Assembly (NCBI RefSeq): GCF_020400825.1
Contig: NZ_JAINVH010000049.1
Span: 1-42,634 of the forward strand
Length of the DNA stretch: 42,634 nt
Origin: Streptomyces sp. HPF1205
GTDB lineage: Bacteria > Actinomycetota > Actinomycetes > Streptomycetales > Streptomycetaceae
Direction of reading: 5' to 3'
Shown one piece after another: positions 1-6,191 of the stretch; within the stretch, counting starts at the first letter, position 1; each line of letters starts with the position of its first letter. The notes under the pieces are model-generated. The model had not been told where the DNA came from. It made no database searches and saw only the letters and a list, made by a program, of their open reading frames with translations. The position numbers and the translations under genes are program-made.

Positions 1-624
1 CGGCGACGGGGCGCCGGTCGGGGTGTCTGTCGGTTCCGGGGTCGGGGTGGTGGTCGGTGTGTCCGTCGGTGTCGGCGACGGGTCCCCCGTCGGCGTGTCC
101 GTCGGATCCGTGGCCGAGGACCGGGACACCGCCGACGAGTCGGCCGATCGGGTCGCCGGCGGGGTGATCGACGGGTCGACCGATCCGAGGTTGCCGCTCC
201 ACTGGTCGCCGTACGTGAACCAGACCTTGCCGCCGGCGAAGGCCACGTACCGCGGGCCCACGTTGGTGTCCACGGCATAGCGGGTCCGGACGTCCAGGGT
301 GGCCGCGTCGAGCGCCACGATCTGATGGCTGCCCTCGGCTGCCGCGTACAGGACCGTGCCGTCCGGGGACAGCGTCAGGTCGCTGACCCCGCTCACGCCG
401 CTCACCGAGTCGACGGGTGTGCCGTTGTAGTCGGTGGCGACGATCCTCCCCGAAGCGTGGTCGCCGACGAAGACCCGGTGCAGTGCGCCGTCGGCGACGA
501 TGCCGCCGGGCGAGGTGACCACCGCCGAGGCCGCCGTAGCGGAACCGGCCGCCACGACGCTCAGTGCCACCGAGCTGAATGTGACCGCGAGAGCTGTCGC
601 GGTAGAAAGGCTGCGCCTACGCAC
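1..624 (-). CDS. Secreted beta-propeller-like protein with Pro/Thr/Ser linker (3' end outside window)
   Basis: The frame is open from a GTG at 624 to the left edge, 208 codons, so the C-terminus is missing. A GGGGGG run lies about 12 bases upstream as a possible ribosome site. The N-terminus has Arg residues (MRRRSLS), then a hydrophobic stretch and an Ala-rich signal peptidase site near residues 35-40, so export is expected. The next part has short strands of the type DLTLSPDGTVLYAA and VGPRYVAFAGGKVWFTYG, which match YVTN/NHL-like propeller blades found in extracellular proteins. From about residue 165 it becomes a low-complexity linker of Thr, Asp, Pro and Ser (repeats like TDTPTGDPSPTPT). 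Such linkers usually join a further extracellular domain, which would lie outside the window. No function can be named. Coding is supported by strong GC bias at third positions. Confidence 0.75.
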   Translation of the reverse strand, partial: MRRRSLSTATALAVTFSSVALSVVAAGSATAASAVVTSPGGIVADGALHRVFVGDHASGRIVATDYNGTPVDSVSGVSGVSDLTLSPDGTVLYAAAEGSHQIVALDAATLDVRTRYAVDTNVGPRYVAFAGGKVWFTYGDQWSGNLGSVDPSITPPATRSADSSAVSRSSATDPTDTPTGDPSPTPTDTPTTTPTPEPTDTPTGAPSP

Positions 625-933
625 AGTGTGTGTTCCCCCCACGGGAAAGCCGGTCGAGCTGGCTGGAAGTGAGAGCGCCGCGAGAACGCCGCACCGGTCT
701 CCGTGAATACGGACGGCCGTGCGGTGCGCGGCTGCCGGTCGACAGCATATGCGGGCGGATGTCTGTCTGGCGATCGAGAACCGCGGTGCGCGCCTTCGCC
801 GTGCGCGCGCGGCGAAGGCGGCAGGCGCCGACGGCCGGGTCGGACATGACGGACTCAACCGGGCCCCGCCCCACGCAAGGCTTCGGCGTAGTCGTGTGAC
901 GTCCGGTTTGTGATCACGTGAGGCCGAGGAGGG
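625..933. other. Non-coding stretch with a perfect hairpin at 791-820
   Basis: I find no convincing gene here. The one clear structure is a perfect inverted repeat, CGCCTTCGCC at 791-800 and GGCGAAGGCG at 811-820, with the ten-base spacer GTGCGCGCGC. It lies upstream of the beta-propeller gene (minus strand) and just beyond the end of the broken gene at 934. It could therefore be a terminator for that gene or an operator of the first. No T-run follows, as is usual in streptomycetes. Confidence 0.5.
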
Positions 934-1333
934 TCAGCGGGCGTCGTGAGTCGCGGGCGTTGCGGCGAAGTCGGCGGCGATGGTGGTGGTGCCGGACAGC
1001 TGCTTGCGGATCGGGGTGGCCGGTTGGGCCGCGGTGGCCTGCTCGGCGGTCAGGCTGGTGACGTCGTGGACGGACGCCGTCCGACGACGCCGAAGCCCTG
1101 TCCGGCGGGCGGGCCGTCTCTGATCTCCCTCGCCACGTCCTGGGCGTCCTTGCGGATGCCCTCGGCTTCCTCGAGCGCTTCCTGCCGCAGGGCTTCGGCT
1201 TCCGCCCGCACCTGCGTCATCAGGGCCGCTACTTGGGCGGCCTCCAGCCCCTGGTTTGGGTGGGTCGAGCACGATGTCGTTGAGCGCGACCGTGGTTGCG
1301 TCAGCGTCGAAGCCGCTGTCCCACGGGTCCTTG
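934..1333 (-). pseudogene. Frame-broken coiled-coil gene remnant
   Basis: Protein-like sequence continues here but changes frame. Directly after the stop of the upstream gene, one frame reads DDKDPWDSGFDADATT with good third-position GC, down to about 1262. A second frame then gives a strongly helical, Ala/Glu-rich stretch (LEAAQVAALMTQVRAEAEAL and onward) to about 1075. The first frame then resumes with VTSLTAEQATAAQPATPIRK and ends at the stop at 934. Each piece looks coding, but no single frame joins them. Switches fall near runs such as CCCC and GGGG. Either this is a decayed gene or the reference has sequencing errors. The middle part would be a coiled coil. Its product may once have been fused to the ORF at 1334-1804, since the protein-like signal crosses that stop. 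Confidence 0.5.
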
Positions 1334-1804
1334 TCATCGGGGAGTGTCCAGCAGCCGGCGGATGCGCTTGTATTCGGCGGCCATCTGCGGTGTGGCGAGG
1401 ATGTCGTCGAGGTCGGCGGAGACCTCGTGGTCGATGTCCTCGATGGACCGGATGGCGAGTTCGTAGAGCTCGCCGCGCCGGTTCTTCTCCAGGTAACTGT
1501 GCCAATGCGCCAGCGCTTGGATGGCGGTGAGGACTCCGGGGTCCAGATCGTCCTCGACCAGGATGCCGTCATAGATCGTCGCAAGCTCGTCGTGCAGCTC
1601 GGCGGCGCTGATCGTCAGGACGTTCGCGCAGGCGGTGGCCAGCGCGGCCCGGGCCTCTTCGGTGAGTTCGTCCTCGGCCGCGCCGCGGAGCAGCTCCGGC
1701 CGCACCAGACGAGTGACCGTCTCCTCTCCGAAGGCACGCACGCCGTCCTCGGTGGCCGCGACGATCAACCGGAGGATGTCCGCCTCGAGTTCGCTGTATT
1801 TCAC
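1334..1804 (-). CDS. Helical protein of unknown function
   Basis: This encodes 156 residues from a GTG that overlaps the stop of a possible small upstream ORF (GTGA), which suggests translational coupling. No clear ribosome site precedes it. The sequence is acidic and almost entirely helical, with no signal peptide or membrane segment: it starts MKYSELEADILRLIVAATED and has many Leu/Ala/Glu heptad-like stretches. I do not recognise a family with confidence. Third-position GC is high throughout, supporting coding. The stop at 1334 lies where protein-like sequence continues in another frame, so this may be the N-terminal part of a longer gene now broken by a frameshift. Confidence 0.6.
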   Translation of the reverse strand: MKYSELEADILRLIVAATEDGVRAFGEETVTRLVRPELLRGAAEDELTEEARAALATACANVLTISAAELHDELATIYDGILVEDDLDPGVLTAIQALAHWHSYLEKNRRGELYELAIRSIEDIDHEVSADLDDILATPQMAAEYKRIRRLLDTPR

Positions 1805-1950
1805 GCCCGCAGCTTAAGCCGGGTGCGACGGATCGCGGGATCGGTGCGGCAAGCACAGCAGAACCCGGGGACGGCCCGAACGACATGTCGGACGATCTCC
1901 GCCGTGGGCACCGGCCGCCGACCGGAGCGAGTAACGCTCCAGACGCTCAC
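1801..1950 (-). CDS. Possible small ORF coupled to the helical protein gene
   Basis: A 49-codon frame from a GTG at 1950 ends with a TGA overlapping the GTG of the next gene. It reads MSVWSVTRSGRRPVPTAEIV, then a Cys cluster (GFCCACRTDP) and an Arg-rich end. The four-base overlap is the best argument for translation. The ribosome site is weak and no family is recognised, so it may be only a leader or chance. Confidence 0.25.
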   Translation of the reverse strand: MSVWSVTRSGRRPVPTAEIVRHVVRAVPGFCCACRTDPAIRRTRLKLRA

Positions 1951-2069
1951 ACCAGACCCGTGACCAGCAACTTCACGATGCGCCCGACTCAATGAGCGTC
2001 CGACGCGCGCGCACCCGACCGGCCGACCGCGCGCGACTGTCACCCTTCCGACGGCAGGTAGCCGTCGGC

Positions 2070-2100
2070 TGTCGGATTCCGCGCTCTCCCGTTCGTCGTA
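2070..2100 (+). promoter_or_regulatory. Putative ECF42-type promoter upstream of the DinB gene
   Basis: TGTCGG at 2070-2075 and CGTCGTA at 2094-2100 are separated by 18 bases and lie 42 bases before the DinB start codon. The same two blocks with the same spacing recur at 2665-2695 in front of the YCII gene. ECF42 sigma factors of Streptomyces are reported to recognise a TGTCGA-like -35 and a CGA/TC-like -10. An ECF42 gene lies 1 kb downstream, so self-contained control is inferred. Confidence 0.65.
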
Positions 2101-2141
2101 GGGACAAGAAGATCGAAGATTGCGGCGGAAGGAGATCCGGG

Positions 2142-2633
2142 ATGGGGCGGGAGGCCGAGGTGCTGCTCGGGCGGTTGGCGGGACAGCGCGGGCATGTGCT
2201 GGGGATCTTGGAGGGGCTGACGGAGGAGCAGCTGCGCCGCCCGGTGCTGCCTTCCGGCTGGAACTGCTTGGCGCTGGTCAGGCATCTGACGCTGTCCGAC
2301 GAGCGGTACTGGTTCCGCTGCGTGGTGGGCGGCGAGCCGCGGGACATCCTGCCGGCCGAGAAGGGCGGCGACTGGCGCGTCGGCGCGGACGAGAGCGGCG
2401 AGGACGTCTTCGCGCTCTACCGCGAGGAGATCCGCCGTGCCGACGCCGTCCTCGCGGCGACGGACCTGGACGCGCCGCCCAAGCAGCCGGACCCCGTCTG
2501 GGCCCGCTGGGGGATGGACTTCCCCGATGTGCGGTCCGTCGTGGCGCACGTCCTCGTCGAGACCTCCGTCCACGCCGGGCACCTCGACGCGGTGCGCGAG
2601 CTGCTGGACGGCCGGCAGTGGGTGGTGCAGTGA
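2142..2633 (+). CDS. DinB-like (DUF664) family protein
   Basis: The 163-residue product matches the DinB/DUF664 four-helix bundle fold. These proteins bind a divalent metal, and some use small thiols such as mycothiol or bacillithiol for transfer or detoxification. Candidate metal ligands are His48 (in LVRHLTLSDERYW) and His144 and His147 (in ETSVHAGHLDAVRE), the usual spacing for the family. The start at 2142 is chosen because AAGGAG sits seven bases upstream; longer in-frame starts would run through the promoter. No signal peptide or membrane segment is visible, so it is cytosolic. An ECF42-like promoter box precedes it and the DGPF/YCII and sigma genes follow on the same strand, so it is a likely target of that sigma factor. 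The exact substrate is unknown. Confidence 0.85.
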   Translation: MGREAEVLLGRLAGQRGHVLGILEGLTEEQLRRPVLPSGWNCLALVRHLTLSDERYWFRCVVGGEPRDILPAEKGGDWRVGADESGEDVFALYREEIRRADAVLAATDLDAPPKQPDPVWARWGMDFPDVRSVVAHVLVETSVHAGHLDAVRELLDGRQWVVQ

Positions 2634-2664
2634 AGCGGCGATCTCGGAATTGCGCCCGGCGCAG

Positions 2665-2695
2665 TGTCGGATCCGGGGCCGCCGCGTTCGTCGTA
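2665..2695 (+). promoter_or_regulatory. Putative ECF42-type promoter upstream of the YCII/sigma operon
   Basis: TGTCGG at 2665-2670, then 18 bases, then CGTCGTA at 2689-2695, 39 bases before the YCII start. Extended identity with the box at 2070-2100 (GTCGGAT on one side, CGTTCGTCGTA on the other) makes chance unlikely. It would drive the DGPF gene and the coupled sigma gene, giving positive autoregulation. Confidence 0.65.
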
Positions 2696-2733
2696 TGGTC
2701 GTGCACGCCGTTGAGCAGGGAGGAACCCCACGC

Positions 2734-3111
2734 ATGAGGTACATGATGTTCGTCGTCGCCGATCCGGACGCCGCCGCCGAGGCCGAGACCGAGGCCGCCG
2801 CCGGGGCCGAGGCCGGGGCCGCGCCCGGCGACCTGACCATCGAGGAGTGGCTGGCCGACGTCGACGGCCGCGGCAAGCGGATCATCGGGGAGCGGCTGCG
2901 GCCGCTCAGCGATGCCACGACGGTACGAGTCAGCCGCGGCCAGGTGCTGGTCACCGACGGCCCGTTCACCGAGTCCAAGGAGTGGATCTGCGGCTTCGAC
3001 ATCCTGGAGTGCGAGGATCTGGACGAGGCCATCGCGATCGCGGCGCGGCACCCGATGGCCGTCGGCGGCAAGCTCGAACTGCGCCCGTTCTGGCCGGGCG
3101 AGCACGCGTGA
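2734..3111 (+). CDS. YCII-related DGPF-domain protein
   Basis: The 125-residue protein begins MRYMMFVVADPD and carries DGPFTES at residues 75-81, the signature of the DGPF/YCII family that is almost always linked to ECF41/ECF42-type sigma factors. A helix rich in Asp, Glu and Ala follows (ECEDLDEAIAIAARHP), ending with the family-typical GGKLELRPFW. Residues 11-32 are an Ala/Glu/Gly low-complexity insertion that typical members lack. The start is fixed by AGGGAGGA ten bases upstream. The TGA stop overlaps the GTG of the sigma factor, so the two are translationally coupled. The biochemical role of the family is unknown; a part in sensing for the sigma factor is often proposed. Confidence 0.9.
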   Translation: MRYMMFVVADPDAAAEAETEAAAGAEAGAAPGDLTIEEWLADVDGRGKRIIGERLRPLSDATTVRVSRGQVLVTDGPFTESKEWICGFDILECEDLDEAIAIAARHPMAVGGKLELRPFWPGEHA

Positions 3112-4346
3112 CGGCGGCGGCCGGGGCGTCCTCGGCGGCGGCCTCGGCCGTCGCCGCGGAGCGAGCCGGCATGGTCGCGACGCTCATCCGCCTGACGGGC
3201 GACTGGGAACTGGCCGAGGACTGTGTGCAGGACGCGGTGGAGAAGGCGCTGCGGCACTGGCCCGAGGCCGGCCTGCCGCGCTCTCCCGCGGCCTGGCTGA
3301 CCACAGCGGCCCGCAACCGGGCGCTCGACGTGCTGCGCCGTCGCCGCACGGAGCAGGCCAAACTGGCCGAGTGGGCGTTGCTGGACGAGGCGGCGCGGAC
3401 CGCTACGGACCGCGACGACCGGCTGAGCCTGATCTTCACCTGCTGCCATCCGGCGCTGCCGCTGGACGGCCGGGTGGCGCTGACCTTGAAGACCGTGGCC
3501 GGGCTCGGCACCGCGCAGATCGCCGACGCCTTCCTGGTCTCCGAGAGCACCATGTCCCAGCGGCTGCTGCGCACCAAGCGCAAGATCAGCCATGCCGCGA
3601 TTCCGTACCGGGTGCCGCCGGACGAGCTGCTGGCCGAGCGCACCGACGGGGTGCTCGCCGTCCTCTACCTCGTCTTCAACGCCGGCTACGGACAGCTCGA
3701 ACGCCGCCTCGCGGACGAAGCGCTGCGCCTGACGCGGCTGCTGGTCGACCTGATGCCGTCCGCCGACGAGGCACGCGGCCTGCTGGCCCTGATCATGTTC
3801 CAGCAGGCCCGCCGCGCCACCCGGTTCGACGCCGCAGGTGATGTGGTGTCCATGGAGGAGCAGGACCGGTCCCGCTGGGATCCGGTGCTGACCGCCGAGG
3901 CGCACCGCGAACTGCGCCGCGCGGCACGCTCCGGCCGTCCGCCGGGCCCGTACCGGCTGCAGGCGCGGATCGCGGCCTGCCACGCGTCCGCGCCGTCCGC
4001 GCGGGCGACGCCCTGGCATGCGATCGTGCCGCTGTACGACGCGCTGCTCGCCGCCCAGCCCTCCCCGGTGGCCGCGCTCAACCGGGCGGTGGCGGTGGGC
4101 TTCCGCGACGGCTTCGCGGCCGGGCTCGACGCGCTCGACGCGCTGGACGCCGACGTGTTGGCCGGCTACCACCTGCTTCCGGCGGCCCGCGCGGACTTCC
4201 TGCGCCGCCTCGGCCGCACCGAGGCGGCCACGGCCGCGTACCAGGATGCGCTGCGGCTGGCGGCCGAGGACGGACCCGAGGCCCGCTTCCTACGCCGACG
4301 GCTCGCGTCGCTGCCGACCAGCAGCGGAGCAGCTCGTCGCCTCTAG
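3108..4346 (+). CDS. ECF42-group RNA polymerase sigma factor with C-terminal TPR-like extension
   Basis: 412 residues from a GTG overlapping the previous stop. Sigma region 2 spans about 15-85 (VATLIRLTGDWELAEDCVQD, then SPAAWLTTAARNRALDVLRR). Region 4 spans about 110-165 (CCHPALPLDGRVALTLKTV, then TAQIADAFLVSESTMSQRLL). The remaining 240 residues form the long helical TPR-like extension characteristic of ECF42 (VLAVLYLVFNAGYGQLERRL, ALIMFQQARRATRFD, HLLPAARADFLRRLGRTEAA). ECF42 members have no anti-sigma factor; the extension is thought to control activity. Their partner is a DGPF protein, present immediately upstream. Twin promoter boxes suggest that the regulon includes itself and the DinB gene. 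Confidence 0.95.
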   Translation: MTAAAGASSAAASAVAAERAGMVATLIRLTGDWELAEDCVQDAVEKALRHWPEAGLPRSPAAWLTTAARNRALDVLRRRRTEQAKLAEWALLDEAARTATDRDDRLSLIFTCCHPALPLDGRVALTLKTVAGLGTAQIADAFLVSESTMSQRLLRTKRKISHAAIPYRVPPDELLAERTDGVLAVLYLVFNAGYGQLERRLADEALRLTRLLVDLMPSADEARGLLALIMFQQARRATRFDAAGDVVSMEEQDRSRWDPVLTAEAHRELRRAARSGRPPGPYRLQARIAACHASAPSARATPWHAIVPLYDALLAAQPSPVAALNRAVAVGFRDGFAAGLDALDALDADVLAGYHLLPAARADFLRRLGRTEAATAAYQDALRLAAEDGPEARFLRRRLASLPTSSGAARRL

Positions 4347-4436
4347 AGCGGCGCCGCGTTGATCCAGACGCAGGCGAACGAGGATCTGGGGAACGAAGTG
4401 ACCGTCCACGATCAGGCCCGACCCTGACCTGGTGCG

Positions 4437-5291
4437 ATGAGGGAACATCCCGGGACCGGCGTGATGCCGGCGAATGTGGCCGAGCGCAGGCGGCTCGGCC
4501 TTCGGGCGTTGTTCGAGGCGGTCGGCGTCGCCGAGGCCGAGGTGCGGCGCGTTCTCGATGGCGCGGCGCCGGGCCCGGCTGTGTCGCGTCGGCTCGCCCC
4601 CGTGCTGCGGTTGCGCGAGGTCGACCTGTTCGTACTCGCGGGCTTGGAGGTGCCGCAGGACCTGGCTCCCTTGGACATCGAGGCGAGAGGGATACTCCCT
4701 GGCCTGGTGATCGACGCCATCGGCCTGGAGCCTGAGCGGAGACGGATGCTGCACGAGCTCGTCCGGTCACTGCCGCGGGAGGAACGGGCGGCCCCTTTCG
4801 CGCCGACGTGGCCCGCGTCTTTCCCCGGCGGTCCGGCGGCGCGGATCATGCGCATGTTCGTCTACCGCAACCTGCACCCTCTCGGCATCGCCAAAGTCCT
4901 CGCGCGGTCCACCCCTTCGTACCTGTCGGCCTCGACGTACGCGATGGTGGGGAACGGCAGGGCCGGGCTGACGCCTCGGCTCGTGGTCGACTGCGCGGCT
5001 GTGCTGGGGATGGACGCGGGCATGCTGGCCGCGCTCGCCGGTGTCGAATTGCGGGAGGAGCCCGGGGCGCCCGGGGAGGCGGCTGTGTACGCGGGCTCAC
5101 TGCTGTGGGACGCGCGGCGGCTGACCGCCGAGCAGTTGCGGCCGATCGCCGATCTGGCGCGTTCGCTGCGCAGGGAGCGGGCCGACCGTGGTGCCGGTAC
5201 GGAAGGCGGCGCGGGGCCCTCGCGTCCGTCGACCGGGCGAATTCCGCCCGGGGCGATGAGTCGGGGCGGTGCCGCCGGTACGTACCGGTGA
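4437..5291 (+). CDS. Helix-turn-helix domain protein
   Basis: 284 residues resembling the streptomycete XRE-like family with two helical repeats: residues about 15-75 (RRLGLRALFEAVGVAEAEVR) and about 135-200 (PLGIAKVLARSTPSYLSAS, then TPRLVVDCAAVLGMDAGML). The second half reads like a classical lambda-type HTH. The C-terminal 40 residues are Gly/Arg-rich and probably disordered. The first ATG (4437) has no good ribosome site; 4464 is an alternative. It lies 90 bases after the sigma factor on the same strand and 26 bases before the dihydrofolate-reductase-like gene. DNA-binding is inferred from the fold; no ligand domain or target is seen. Confidence 0.65.
   Translation: MREHPGTGVMPANVAERRRLGLRALFEAVGVAEAEVRRVLDGAAPGPAVSRRLAPVLRLREVDLFVLAGLEVPQDLAPLDIEARGILPGLVIDAIGLEPERRRMLHELVRSLPREERAAPFAPTWPASFPGGPAARIMRMFVYRNLHPLGIAKVLARSTPSYLSASTYAMVGNGRAGLTPRLVVDCAAVLGMDAGMLAALAGVELREEPGAPGEAAVYAGSLLWDARRLTAEQLRPIADLARSLRRERADRGAGTEGGAGPSRPSTGRIPPGAMSRGGAAGTYR
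5233..5251. repeat. Palindrome CCGGGCG-5-CGCCCGG
   Basis: A perfect seven-base inverted repeat around AATTC, lying within the last codons of the HTH gene and about 65 bases before the next start. It could be an operator for the following two genes or a weak hairpin. GC-rich coding sequence makes such repeats fairly common, so function is uncertain. Confidence 0.3.
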
Positions 5292-5317
5292 GCACCGAAC
5301 CGAAGGGAACCCACCGC

Positions 5318-5743
5318 ATGAGCGTCATCGTCGTCGAATTGATCACCCCGGACGGGATCGTGTCCGACCCGGACGGGTCGCACGGCACGCCGCCGGGCGG
5401 CTGGATGTTCCGGTACGGGGGGAAGGCGGTCGGCACGCAGGACGGATTGCGCCTCGGCCCCGCGCTGGAGGAGGGCGTGCTGCCGCTCGGGCGCGTCACC
5501 CGGCCGCTGTTTGCGCGGACACGGCCCGGCCGCCGGGATGCCCGCGCCGCGCGGATGAACGCCGCGGCGAAGCCGGTCGCCTCCCGCACCGCGGCCCAGG
5601 CCGACACCTCGGCCCGGGCCGGCTCGACGGTCCCGGACGGCGACCTGGTCGGCGCCGGCGTCCGGCCGGCGGACCTGGAGCTGCTGCATGCCGCGCACGT
5701 CGGTCCCGCCGTCCTCACCCGGTACCGGGGGGCTGCCCGATGA
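5318..5743 (+). CDS. Shortened dihydrofolate reductase (RibD C-terminal) family protein
   Basis: 141 residues starting MSVIVVELITPDGIVSDPDG, the usual first strand of the RibD-C/DHFR-like family, whose members normally have about 180-200 residues. LRLGPALEEGVLPLGRVTRPLF and ARMNAAAKPVASRT also fit the family's first half. After DGDLVG at about residue 108, the sequence passes directly to VRPADLELLHAAHVGPAVLT, which resembles the family's last strand. The central part with the Rossmann-like VxGS motif and the LFPxG loop is absent, so an in-frame deletion of about 60 residues is inferred. NADPH binding is therefore doubtful. GAAGGGA lies ten bases before the ATG. The TGA overlaps the next gene's ATG. 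Confidence 0.6.
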   Translation: MSVIVVELITPDGIVSDPDGSHGTPPGGWMFRYGGKAVGTQDGLRLGPALEEGVLPLGRVTRPLFARTRPGRRDARAARMNAAAKPVASRTAAQADTSARAGSTVPDGDLVGAGVRPADLELLHAAHVGPAVLTRYRGAAR

Positions 5744-6057
5744 CGGCACGCTTCGTCGCCCTGTACGGGACGCCCACGGACCCCGAGCGGTTCGAGCGGC
5801 ACTACCGCGAGGTCCACATCCCGCTCGCGCGACGCCTGCCGGGGCTGCGCCGGTATACGCTCGGCCGGGACCTGGCCGCCACTGGCGGCGACCGCCCGTA
5901 CTACATGGTCGCCGAGCTGGACTGGGACACGATGGACGAGTTGCGCGCCGCGTTCGACTCGCCCGAGGGGCGCGCGTGCGGCGCCGACGCCGGGCACCTG
6001 CGGGAACTCGCTCCCCTGCACACCATGATCTTCACCGTGGACGACGGCGTGCGGTAG
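5740..6057 (+). CDS. EthD-family protein
   Basis: 105 residues with the EthD/dimeric alpha-beta-barrel pattern: FVALYGTPTDPERFERHYRE, then HIPLARRLPGLRRYTLGRDL, and an acidic helix DTMDELRAAFDSPEGRA before a closing strand LHTMIFTVDD. EthD proteins occur beside oxidative degradation enzymes or polyketide tailoring genes, and their reaction is mostly unproven. The ATG overlaps the stop of the DHFR-like gene (ATGA), with GGGGGG seven bases upstream, so the two are co-translated. It is convergent with the STAND gene at 6192. Cytosolic; no metal-binding motif is evident. Confidence 0.8.
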   Translation: MTARFVALYGTPTDPERFERHYREVHIPLARRLPGLRRYTLGRDLAATGGDRPYYMVAELDWDTMDELRAAFDSPEGRACGADAGHLRELAPLHTMIFTVDDGVR

Positions 6058-6191
6058 GCGATCCCGGCAGGAGAACCCACCGGACGAGCGAGCCCGGCGG
6101 CCGGTCCTGGGTGACGCGCGGGGCGAGGCGTTCAGGAATCGGTGGATCCCGGTCAACGCCGACCGGACGCACGCGCTGTCCCGGGGTCGCG

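Noticed and set aside
2040..4172. A 710-codon minus-strand frame across the ECF42 module
   Set aside because: Arg/Gly/His-rich nonsense opposite three recognisable genes.
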